A stretch of 64,000 bases of DNA, taken from Hydrogenophaga aromaticivorans. GTDB lineage: Bacteria > Pseudomonadota > Gammaproteobacteria > Burkholderiales > Burkholderiaceae_C. Below the pieces are notes generated by a model. It was given only the letters and a program-made list of their open reading frames with translations, was not told where the DNA came from and did no database searches. A program made the position numbers and the translations under genes. Shown here in pieces: positions 1 to 7,342 of this stretch. The stretch lies in the NCBI RefSeq assembly GCF_013387465.1, contig NZ_VYGV01000015.1:264895-328894 (forward strand). Direction: 5' to 3'. Numbering within the stretch: the first letter of the stretch is position 1; every line of letters starts with the position of its first letter.

Positions 1-1
1 G

Positions 2-1009
2 GTGCAGGCACTCAAGGACCAGGGCGTGGCGCACCCGCGCATCGTCGGCCTGATCGAAACCTGCGAAGAAAGTGGCTCGGCCGATCTGCTCCCCTATGTG
101 GACGCGCTGCGCACCCGGCTGGGCGACGTGGGCCTGGTGATCTGTCTGGACAGCGGCGCCGGCAACTACGACCAGCTCTGGCTCACCACCAGCCTGCGCG
201 GCATGGCCAGCGGTGTGCTGAAGGTGGAGATCCTCACCGAAGGCATCCACTCCGGTGACGCTTCGGGCCTTGTGCCGTCGAGCTTTCGCATCATGCGGCA
301 GGTGCTGGACCGTCTGGAAGACAGCGCCACCGGTCGGCTGTTGCCCGCGAGCTTTCATTGCGAAGTGCCCGCCGAACGGCTGGCGCAGGCGCAGGCCACC
401 GCCGCCATCCTGGGCGACGAGCTCTACAAACGTTTTCCCTGGGCGCACCACGACTGCGGTGGCTCCAGCGTGTTCGCCCTGCCCACCACCACCGACCCGG
501 TGGAGGCTTTGCTCAACCGCACCTGGCGGCCCACGCTCAGCGTGACCGGCGCCGACGGTTTTCCCACGCTGCAGAACGCCGGCAACGTGCTGCGGCCCTA
601 CACCGCGTTCAAGCTCAGCCTGCGCCTGCCGCCGCTGGTGGACGCGCCCGCCGCCGTGCAGCAGCTCAAGGCCCTGCTGGAAGACAACGCGCCCTACCAG
701 GCGCGCGTCACTTTCGATGGCGAAGGCGCGGCCACCGGCTGGAACGCGCCCAGCACCGCGCCGTGGTTCGAAGACGCGCTGCAGGGCGCCTCGCAGGCCC
801 ACTTCGGCGCCGCCTGCGGCACCATCGGCCAGGGCGGCACCATCCCGCTGATGAACATGCTCAGCCAGGGCTTTCCCCGGGCGCAGATGATGGTCTGCGG
901 CGTGCTCGGACCCAAGAGCAACGCGCACGGCCCCAACGAGTTCCTGCACCTCGACTACGCACGCCGCCTCACGGCCGCGGTGGCGCAGGTCATGGCCCGC
1001 ATGCCTTGA
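2..1009 (+). CDS. M20-family zinc peptidase, 5'-truncated by window edge
   Basis: Metallo-aminoacylase/carboxypeptidase of the M20 superfamily, probably a cytoplasmic dipeptidase. The reading frame is open to the window edge; the GTG at position 2 is only the first in-frame codon, and the N-terminal part with the first metal-binding His is missing. Visible hallmarks, numbered from the first codon: a Glu-Glu pair in ETCEESGS (residues 22-23, general base and metal ligand region), LDSGAGN with Asp50 as probable metal ligand, EGIHSGD with His83 from the dimerisation/substrate domain, and HGPNEFLHL near residue 309 carrying the last metal-ligand His. The C-terminal catalytic half therefore appears complete. 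The substrate cannot be inferred. It ends 31 bp before the next ATG on the same strand, so cotranscription with the hydrolase downstream is likely. Confidence 0.85.
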   Translation: MQALKDQGVAHPRIVGLIETCEESGSADLLPYVDALRTRLGDVGLVICLDSGAGNYDQLWLTTSLRGMASGVLKVEILTEGIHSGDASGLVPSSFRIMRQVLDRLEDSATGRLLPASFHCEVPAERLAQAQATAAILGDELYKRFPWAHHDCGGSSVFALPTTTDPVEALLNRTWRPTLSVTGADGFPTLQNAGNVLRPYTAFKLSLRLPPLVDAPAAVQQLKALLEDNAPYQARVTFDGEGAATGWNAPSTAPWFEDALQGASQAHFGAACGTIGQGGTIPLMNMLSQGFPRAQMMVCGVLGPKSNAHGPNEFLHLDYARRLTAAVAQVMARMP

Positions 1010-1040
1010 GCTCTTGTTCAATTCCGAAGCTGCTGGCCCC

Positions 1041-1892
1041 ATGTCCGATACCACCCAAGCCCCGTTCACGCTGCGCGACGGACTGAACCTCGCCCTCTAC
1101 GACTGGCCCCTGCCTTTGCGCATGCGCCCGCGGGCGGTGGTGCTCATCGTGCACGGCCTGGGCGAACACGCCTGGCGCTACGACGCGCTCGCCCAACGGC
1201 TCAACGACTGGGGCTTTTGCGTGCGCGCCTACGACCAGCGAGGCCATGGCGAGTCCGGCGGCGCGCAGGGTGTTTTGCCCGACGACGATGCGCTGCTGAC
1301 CGACCTGTCCGAGGTGCTGGACGACACCCGCCGCCACCTCGCCAACCCCTGGGCCTGTCCGCTGATCCTCTTCGGGCACAGCATGGGCGGTCTGGTGGCC
1401 GCCACCTTCGTGCACCGCAACCTGGCGCCGGTGGACGGGCTGGTGCTGTCGTCGCCCGCGCTGGACGCGGGCATCGGCCCGCTGCAGAAGTGGCTCGTGC
1501 GGCTGTTGTACCGCTGGGCGCCCAACCTCGCGCTGTCCAACGGACTCGATGCGCGCCAGATATCGCACGATGCCGATGTGGTGCAGGCCTACCAGCAGGA
1601 CAGTCTGGTGCACGACCGCATCTCGGCGCGGCTGGCGTATTTCATCGACAGCAACGGCCCGTCCGTGGTGGCCGCGGCGCCCCACTGGCGCGTGCCCACC
1701 TTGCTGATGTACGCGGGCGCGGACCGTCTGGTGCGACCCGAAGGCAGCCGCGCGTTTGCCGCCGTGGCGCCGCGCGAACTGGTGACCAGCCAGTGCCTGG
1801 ATGGCCAGTTCCACGAGATCTTCAACGAGGCAGATCCGTCGAGGGCTTACGCAGCGCTGAAAACCTGGCTCGATCTGCAGGCGCCAGCCTGA
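1041..1892 (+). CDS. Alpha/beta hydrolase, monoacylglycerol lipase / lysophospholipase type
   Basis: A 283-residue serine hydrolase of the Hydrolase_4 (PldB/monoglyceride lipase) type. Seen: oxyanion-hole motif VHGLGEH (about residues 38-43), nucleophile elbow GHSMGG with Ser114, an acidic residue in YAGADRLV and a catalytic His in GQFHEIFNE near the C-terminus, in the expected order. No signal peptide is seen, so the enzyme is probably cytoplasmic. I chose ATG 1041 over the in-frame TTG at 1014 because the nine extra residues are unlike the family. The Shine-Dalgarno is weak. Likely substrates are monoacylglycerols or lysophospholipids, but this is inferred from the family only. A hairpin terminator follows directly. 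Confidence 0.85.
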   Translation: MSDTTQAPFTLRDGLNLALYDWPLPLRMRPRAVVLIVHGLGEHAWRYDALAQRLNDWGFCVRAYDQRGHGESGGAQGVLPDDDALLTDLSEVLDDTRRHLANPWACPLILFGHSMGGLVAATFVHRNLAPVDGLVLSSPALDAGIGPLQKWLVRLLYRWAPNLALSNGLDARQISHDADVVQAYQQDSLVHDRISARLAYFIDSNGPSVVAAAPHWRVPTLLMYAGADRLVRPEGSRAFAAVAPRELVTSQCLDGQFHEIFNEADPSRAYAALKTWLDLQAPA

Positions 1893-1906
1893 GACGCCCG
1901 CCAACA

Positions 1907-1930
1907 AAACGGCCTGCGAAGAGGCCGTTT
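1907..1930. terminator. Hairpin between convergent genes
   Basis: Perfect 9-bp stem AAACGGCCT / AGGCCGTTT with a 6-nt loop. It lies between the hydrolase (+) and the YidB-like gene (-). A-rich and T-rich stem ends make it usable in both directions, though there is no long T tract. Confidence 0.7.
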
Positions 1931-1949
1931 CAGTTGGGGTCGAGCGGGC

Positions 1950-2432
1950 TTATTTGCGCATCAGGCCGCCGAGCATGCCCATCAGGTCACCCGCATCCAT
2001 GCCGCCGCGACCCTGACCTCCACCCAGCAGCGCGCCCAGGCCTCCCAAGCCGTTGTCGGCCGGCAGCTGGCCCTGTGGCGTGAGCTGGTCGATCAGGCCG
2101 GGCAGCAGGTCGGCCAGGGTGCCGGCGGCCTGCTGCTGGTTGCCGCCGAACTGCCTGGCGATCATGCCCATCAGGTCCGGGCCCAGTGCGCCACCCAGTG
2201 CGTCGGGCGAGACGGGCTGGTTGGCGCCCGTGCCCACCCACGATTGCGCCGCGTCGCCCAGACCGCCCTGCTGCAGCTTGGCCAGGATGCCCGAGAGGCC
2301 GCCGCCGTTGTTCATCAGCGCAGCGACGATGCCCATGAGCACCTGCGGATCCAGACCACCCGTGCCTGCTTGCGTCTGACCACCTTGCCCGCCACCGAGC
2401 GCCGCGCCCACCAGTGAATCCAACAGTCCCAT
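1950..2432 (-). CDS. YidB-like DUF937 protein
   Basis: A 160-residue, Gly/Leu/Gln-rich protein of the DUF937/YidB family. Seen: N-terminus MGLLDSLVGAALGG, repeated LMGxI / GGLGALLGGG segments, and low-complexity glycine stretches typical of the family. There is no signal peptide or membrane segment. The ATG at 2432 is supported by a good Shine-Dalgarno (GGAGGTG about 6 nt upstream on the minus strand); the longer frame to 2474 is not needed. Biochemical function is unknown; family members are cytoplasmic and often lie near envelope or stress genes. It stands alone, convergent with the hydrolase. Confidence 0.8.
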   Translation of the reverse strand: MGLLDSLVGAALGGGQGGQTQAGTGGLDPQVLMGIVAALMNNGGGLSGILAKLQQGGLGDAAQSWVGTGANQPVSPDALGGALGPDLMGMIARQFGGNQQQAAGTLADLLPGLIDQLTPQGQLPADNGLGGLGALLGGGQGRGGMDAGDLMGMLGGLMRK

Positions 2433-2510
2433 GGGACACCTCCACAAAAAAGAGATCGATGATGACGGGTGCATGTGTCATCAAGCACACCAGAGGCAAC
2501 GCCCTCCAGC

Positions 2511-2557
2511 ACACACCGGAGAACCGGCGCGGCCCCCTGGGAAGCCCGCGCAGCGGG
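2511..2557 (+). repeat. Decayed copy of the 3'-UTR hairpin repeat
   Basis: Contains GAGAACCGG, a C-rich centre (CCCCCTGGGAAG) and a CGCAGCGGG end that directly abuts the stop codon of the MFS gene at 2558. Order and orientation match the better copies listed elsewhere, but the inner and outer stems are broken. Probably a degenerate ninth copy. Confidence 0.35.
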
Positions 2558-3733
2558 TCAAGCGGGATTGTGGGCTTGCCGGCGGACCCACGCAAGCCAC
2601 GCCAGCGCCAGTCCGGTGAGGGCCACGGGCACCAGTGAGCCCACGTTCAGCCACAGCCAGCCCTGCGTGGTGACCAGTGCGCCGGAGGCGAACGACGTGA
2701 GGGCCATGGTGGCGAAAACAAAAAAGTTGATGGCGGCCTGTGCGCGGTCTTTTTCCTCAGGCCTGTAGGCTTGCAGCGACAGTGTGGTGCTGCCGGTGAA
2801 GAGGAAGTTCCAGCCCACGCCGAGCAGGAACAGCGCGATCAGGAACTGGTGCAGGTTCACGCCCGTGAGCGCCACGGCGATGCAGGCGATGTTGAGCACG
2901 ACGCCCACGCCCATGATGGTGAGCGTGCCGAAGCGCTTGATCAGGTGGCCGGTGAAGAAGCCTGGCGCGAACATGCCGATCACGTGCCATTCGAGCACCA
3001 GCGCGGCGTCGTCGAACGGAAAACCGCAGACCTGCATGGCCAGCGGGGTGGCCGCCATCAGCAGGTTCATCACGCCGTAGCCCAGCGCGGCGCCGGCGGT
3101 GGCCACGATGAAAACCGGCTGTTTCATGATCTGGCGCAGCGGTCGGCCGGTGTCGGCATTGGCCTTCCTGGGCGGCAGCGGCGGGAACTTCAGGAAGGCC
3201 ATGATGGCCATCGAGATCAGCGCCACCAGCGCCAGAGCCAGGTAGGCGCCTGCGAAAGGCACCTCGAACAGGTTGCGCGTGCGGCTCGCCAGGTTGGGGC
3301 CGAGCACCGCGCCCACCAGACCACCCGCCAGCACCAAAGAGACCGCCTTTTCGCGGTAATCCGGGGCGGCCAGTTCGGCGGCGGCAAAACGGTAGAGCTG
3401 GCCGTTGGCGCTGTAGTAACCGGCGATCACGGTGGCGGTCACCAGCAGCCAGAAGTTTTTGTCGAACGCTGCCCAGGCACACAGCAGCACCGAAGCCAGC
3501 GCCACCAGCAGCCCGATCTGGAACGAGCCCTTGCGGCCGAATGCGCTCTGGGTGCGCGCCACCAGCGGCGTGGACAAGGCCCCGCCCACCACGTAGCCCA
3601 TGACGGGCAAGGTGGCCATCCAGCCCAGCGGCGCGAGCGAGAGGCCGACCAGGCCGTTGATGGCGATGAAGACCACGTTGTTGGTCAGGAACAGGCCTTG
3701 CGCGGCGGCCAGGAGCCAGAGGTTTTTGTTCAT
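2558..3733 (-). CDS. Major facilitator superfamily transporter
   Basis: A 391-residue integral inner-membrane protein with the hydrophobicity of about 12 transmembrane helices. The inter-helix loop after the second helix carries a basic stretch (RTQSAFGRKGSF) in place of the classical MFS motif A, and a long cytoplasmic loop in the middle (KFPPLPPRKANADTGR) separates two six-helix halves. Substrate not recognisable. The ATG at 3733 was preferred to the upstream TTG at 3751 because it begins a normal short N-terminus (MNKNLWLL) running straight into helix 1. No clear Shine-Dalgarno. It is divergent from the small membrane protein at 3857. Confidence 0.8.
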   Translation of the reverse strand: MNKNLWLLAAAQGLFLTNNVVFIAINGLVGLSLAPLGWMATLPVMGYVVGGALSTPLVARTQSAFGRKGSFQIGLLVALASVLLCAWAAFDKNFWLLVTATVIAGYYSANGQLYRFAAAELAAPDYREKAVSLVLAGGLVGAVLGPNLASRTRNLFEVPFAGAYLALALVALISMAIMAFLKFPPLPPRKANADTGRPLRQIMKQPVFIVATAGAALGYGVMNLLMAATPLAMQVCGFPFDDAALVLEWHVIGMFAPGFFTGHLIKRFGTLTIMGVGVVLNIACIAVALTGVNLHQFLIALFLLGVGWNFLFTGSTTLSLQAYRPEEKDRAQAAINFFVFATMALTSFASGALVTTQGWLWLNVGSLVPVALTGLALAWLAWVRRQAHNPA

Positions 3734-3856
3734 AAGGGGCTGTTTATACAAGGCCGCGCTCGCGCCCGGGGTCGCAGAGCCGACGGTATAGTGCCAAGGA
3801 CAGGCCTCGGGCCGCTCACACCATCCGCCAAGACACCGCTCAACTCAGGAGGAGCC

Positions 3857-4207
3857 ATGAACACCACCGCTGAACCGAAGGCCGCCGACGCCAACAAAAC
3901 CCTCACGACGGTAATCTATGCGCTGTACGCGTCGTCGCTGCTGCTCGGCATCACCTGCCTGGTGGCCATCGTGATGAACTATGTGAAGAAGGACGACGTG
4001 GCCGGCACCTACCTGGAAAGCCATTTCCGCTGGCAGATCCGCACCTTCTGGTTCGCGCTGCTCTGGAGCGTGATCGGCGTGCTCACGCTGTTTCTGGTGG
4101 TGGGCGCCTTTGTCCTGCTGGGCAACCTGATCTGGTTCATTTACCGCATCGTCAAGGGCTGGCTCTACCTCAACGATGGCAAGGCCATGTACGCCACCAC
4201 CGCCTGA
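3857..4207 (+). CDS. Small DUF4870-like membrane protein
   Basis: A 116-residue protein with a short soluble N-terminus and three predicted membrane segments (about residues 18-40, 62-82 and 86-102). The loop HFRWQIRTFWFALLW and the ending RIVKGWLYLNDGKAMY resemble the TM2/DUF4870-type family found in many proteobacteria; function is unknown. An almost ideal Shine-Dalgarno (AGGAGGAG, 3847-3854) fixes the start at ATG 3857 and excludes the long upstream frame extension, which is antisense shadow of the transporter. Transcribed alone. Confidence 0.8.
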   Translation: MNTTAEPKAADANKTLTTVIYALYASSLLLGITCLVAIVMNYVKKDDVAGTYLESHFRWQIRTFWFALLWSVIGVLTLFLVVGAFVLLGNLIWFIYRIVKGWLYLNDGKAMYATTA

Positions 4208-4315
4208 AGCGCACCGGCGCAGCGTCAGGCCCGCGCGGCGGTGGCCGCACGCAGCACGCGCTGCCGGGCCATTCCTGCGGCAAGATCGCGCCACCACCGT
4301 TTGCGGAGAGCGTGC

Positions 4316-5326
4316 ATGACATCCAACAAAGCTTGGGGGCTGGCCCTCGCTCTGTTGATCCTGGGCGCCGGGCTGGCGCCACCGCCGGCCAGCGCGCAGG
4401 AGCGCCCCGAGCGCCCACGCCTGCGCGACTGGCTGCAGCAGCGCCAGGACCGGGCGCCGCAACCGGCCGCGCCGGTGCCGATCACCCGGCCCGGTGAGCA
4501 CCGCTTCAGCCTGCGCCACGGAGGCCTGACGCGCGAGTACCGCGTGCACGTGCCGGCGCGCTACGACCCGGCGATACCGATGCCGATGGTGCTGTCCTTC
4601 CATGGGGGCGGTGGCAACATGGACATCCAGGCCGACGACCGCTATTACGGGCTGGTCTCGCACGCCGAGCAGGCGGGTTACGTGGTGGTGTTTCCCAACG
4701 GCACCAGCCGCCTGCGCTCGGGCAAGCTGGCCACCTGGAACGCCGGCCTGTGCTGTGGCCAGGCGCGCGACCGGCAGGTCGATGACGTGGGCTTCGTGCG
4801 CGCCGTCGTGGCCGATCTGCGCCAGCGCCTGAACATCGACCCGGGGCGCATCTTTGCCCAGGGCATGTCCAACGGCGGCATGCTCTCGTACCGGCTGGCC
4901 TGCGAGATGGCCGACACCTTCAAGGCCATCGCCTCCGTGGCCGGCACCGACGGCACGCCGGCCTGCGCGCCCTCTGCGCCCGTGTCGGTGCTGCACATCC
5001 ACGCGCTCGACGACGACCGGGTTCTCTTCAATGGCGGTTCGGGCAGCGCCTCCGACACCCACGCGGACTTCGTGTCGGTGCCCGACACGGTGGCCAGATG
5101 GGCCCGACTCAATGGCTGCGAGGCTGCGCCACGGCGTGTGCTGGAGGTGCCGGGAGCGTGGTGTGAAACCCGTTCATCCTGCCGGGGCGGCGCCGAGGTG
5201 AAACTGTGCGTGACCGAGACCGGCGGCCACTCCTGGCCCGGTGGGCGCAAGGTGCGCGGCGAGCAGCCGGGCGCCAGCGCGATCTCGGCCAACGAACTGA
5301 TCTGGGACTTCTTCAGCCGGCGCTGA
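4316..5326 (+). CDS. Exported PHB-depolymerase / LpqC-type esterase
   Basis: A 336-residue polyhydroxybutyrate depolymerase-family (feruloyl-esterase-like) serine hydrolase. Seen: Sec signal peptide (residues 1-27, cleavage after ASA), a short Pro/Arg-rich spacer, oxyanion motif FHGGGGNMD (about 95-103), lipase box GMSNGG with Ser185, an Asp in HALDDDRV, and the catalytic His in GGHSWPGG near the C-terminus. Cys pairs (LCCG; late Cys residues) suggest disulfides in the periplasm or outside. ATG 4316 is preceded by GGAGAG at 4305-4310. True polymer substrate is uncertain: short-chain hydroxyalkanoates or aromatic esters are both possible. Its last 14 nt overlap the convergent rsmE. Confidence 0.85.
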   Translation: MTSNKAWGLALALLILGAGLAPPPASAQERPERPRLRDWLQQRQDRAPQPAAPVPITRPGEHRFSLRHGGLTREYRVHVPARYDPAIPMPMVLSFHGGGGNMDIQADDRYYGLVSHAEQAGYVVVFPNGTSRLRSGKLATWNAGLCCGQARDRQVDDVGFVRAVVADLRQRLNIDPGRIFAQGMSNGGMLSYRLACEMADTFKAIASVAGTDGTPACAPSAPVSVLHIHALDDDRVLFNGGSGSASDTHADFVSVPDTVARWARLNGCEAAPRRVLEVPGAWCETRSSCRGGAEVKLCVTETGGHSWPGGRKVRGEQPGASAISANELIWDFFSRR

Positions 5327-6041
5327 GCGCCAGCACCAGCGCCGCCAGCGCCGCGGTTTCGGCGCGCAGCACGCGAGGCCCGAGGGTGACCGGCACGAAA
5401 CCGGCCGCGCGCGCCTGCGCGTCTTCGCTGGCCGACAGGCCGCCTTCGGGGCCGCTGAGGAAAAGCACCCCGGCGTCGGCGGGGGCATCGCCCAGCACCT
5501 CGGTCAGGGGGCGGGTGCCGGGCGCGAGCGAGAGCACGCAGCGCAGCGCGGCCACGTCGGCCGACGCCGGAAGCCAAGCCGCCAGATCGGCCACCGGCTT
5601 CACGGCGGGCACCCGGTTGCCGCCGCACTGTTCGCAGGCGGCGATGGCCACCGACTGCCAGTGCGCCTGTTTCTTGGTGGCGCGCTCGCCGGCCAGGCGC
5701 AGCACGCTGTGGGCGGTGTGCAGGGGCTGGATGCTGACCACGCCGAGTTCGGCGGCTTTTTCCACCAGCCAGTCCATGCGGTCGTTGGCGGGCATGCCCA
5801 CAGCCAGGTGCACGCGGCGGCCGGCTTCGCGTTCCACCGGCGCGTGGTGGTCGATGCGCACGGCCACATCGGAGCGACCCATGCGCAGGATGGTGGCGCT
5901 GTATTCGCCGCCTTCGCCGTTGAACAGCGTGATGACGCCACCGGGTTGCAGGCGCAGCACCTGGACGTGGCGCGCTGCGGCGGGTGGCAGCTCCAGGTCG
6001 GTACCGAGGGTGAGCGGGACGGGACAGTGAAAGCGCGGCAT
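5313..6041 (-). CDS. rsmE: 16S rRNA (uracil-1498-N3)-methyltransferase RsmE
   Basis: A 242-residue SPOUT-class methyltransferase that methylates U1498 in the 30S decoding region using SAM. Seen: N-terminal PUA-like part beginning MPRFHCPVPL, the conserved DWLVEKAAELGV segment (about residues 89-100), and the C-terminal trefoil-knot SAM site LSGPEGGLS followed by LGPRVLRAETA. Length is normal for the family. Its start lies 10 bp downstream of the amgK stop on the same strand, so the two are probably cotranscribed. Confidence 0.95.
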   Translation of the reverse strand: MPRFHCPVPLTLGTDLELPPAAARHVQVLRLQPGGVITLFNGEGGEYSATILRMGRSDVAVRIDHHAPVEREAGRRVHLAVGMPANDRMDWLVEKAAELGVVSIQPLHTAHSVLRLAGERATKKQAHWQSVAIAACEQCGGNRVPAVKPVADLAAWLPASADVAALRCVLSLAPGTRPLTEVLGDAPADAGVLFLSGPEGGLSASEDAQARAAGFVPVTLGPRVLRAETAALAALVLALSAG

Positions 6042-6051
6042 GTGGTGTCGC

Positions 6052-7143
6052 TCAGACCCGCCCGAAGGCGTAGCCCGAAGCGGCCTCGAAGCCTTCGATC
6101 TTGTCGATCAGTTGCAGGAAGGGTCCGAGCTCTCGGTAGCGGTGCGTGGTGTTGCGGATGTAGTGGATGAAGCGTGGCGCGTCGGCCAGGTACTTCGGCT
6201 TGCCGTCGCGCAGCGTGAGGCGCGCGAAGATGCCGGCCACCTTCAGGTGGCGCTGCAGGCCCATCCATTCCACCGCGCGGTAGAAGGCGCCGAAATCGCT
6301 GTGCCAGTCTTCGAAGTCCATCAGGCCGGCCTTGCGGGCCTTTTCCCAGTAGCGCACGGTGACGTCTATGACGAAGTCTTCTTCCCAGCTCAGGAAGGCG
6401 TCGCGCATCAGGCTGGCCACGTCGTAGGTGATGGGGCCGTAGACCGCGTCCTGGAAATCGAGCACACCGAGTTGCTGAGCGGGCGTGGTGCCGGGCCGGG
6501 TCGGCATCATCAGATTCCGGGGCATGAAGTCGCGGTGCACGTAGACGCTGGGCGCGGCCAGATTGCGCTGGACGATGCTGTCGAAGGCCTTGCTCAGGGT
6601 TTCGGCGTCCTTGCCCTGCAGCGTGGTCTGGCGGTGCTGGGCCAGGTACCAGTCGGGGAACAGCTGCAGCTCGCGGCGCAGCAGCGGCTCGTCGTAGGGT
6701 GGCAGCACACCGGGTTTCGAGGCCAGCTGCCAGGCCAGCAGGCTGTCGAGTGCGGCCATGTAGTGGGCGTGGTTGGCTTGCGGCTGGTCCGGGTTGATCA
6801 CGTCCAGCAAGGTCTGGTGGCCCAGGTCACTCAGCAGCATGAAACCCTGCGGCTCGTCCCAGGCCAGTACATCGGGCACCAGCAAGCCGGCCTCGCGCAT
6901 CAGCGCAGCCACCTGCACAAAGGGTCGGCAGTTTTCATGTGCCGGTGGCGCATCCATGATGATGAGGCTGTCGCCGCTCAGGCCGTCGAGCCGCAGGTAG
7001 CGGCGGAAGCTGGCGTCAGCGGAAGCCGGGCGCAGCGTGGCCTCCAGCAGGCCGTGCTGGCGGGCCAGGGGACGCAGCCAGGCTGTGAAAGCGGCTTCGC
7101 GTTGCGGGTCCGTCCACGCAACGGCGTTTGTGATGGGGGGCAT
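6052..7143 (-). CDS. amgK: AmgK-type N-acetylmuramate/N-acetylglucosamine kinase
   Basis: A 363-residue aminoglycoside-phosphotransferase-fold sugar kinase. By family knowledge AmgK phosphorylates MurNAc/GlcNAc at C1 with ATP in the cell-wall recycling route that bypasses de novo UDP-MurNAc synthesis. Seen: ASFRRYLRL (N-lobe), the catalytic loop VHRDFMPRNLM (Asp base) and the metal-binding LDFQDAVYGP. ATG 7143 gives the usual family length; an in-frame ATG at 7203 would add 20 Pro-rich residues, so the start is uncertain. Neither has a clear Shine-Dalgarno. Position next to divergent lptD matches the Pseudomonas arrangement, but the partner murU is not adjacent: it lies at 34 kb. Confidence 0.85.
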   Translation of the reverse strand: MPPITNAVAWTDPQREAAFTAWLRPLARQHGLLEATLRPASADASFRRYLRLDGLSGDSLIIMDAPPAHENCRPFVQVAALMREAGLLVPDVLAWDEPQGFMLLSDLGHQTLLDVINPDQPQANHAHYMAALDSLLAWQLASKPGVLPPYDEPLLRRELQLFPDWYLAQHRQTTLQGKDAETLSKAFDSIVQRNLAAPSVYVHRDFMPRNLMMPTRPGTTPAQQLGVLDFQDAVYGPITYDVASLMRDAFLSWEEDFVIDVTVRYWEKARKAGLMDFEDWHSDFGAFYRAVEWMGLQRHLKVAGIFARLTLRDGKPKYLADAPRFIHYIRNTTHRYRELGPFLQLIDKIEGFEAASGYAFGRV

Positions 7144-7342
7144 GTCTGGGGAGGGTGTTGGAGGGGGCGTCAGCGACGGTCGCCGGGGCGGGGCAACAGG
7201 CATAGGATAATCGCCGCAGATTCTACAAATCCATCGCGCCGCCGACCTGGTTCCGGGCGGGCGTTTCGTGGTTCCGCCGACCTGTTGCAGCGGTGCCGAG
7301 TTCCTACAGCATTCAGAGTCGGCCGTTTTGCCACACACCGCC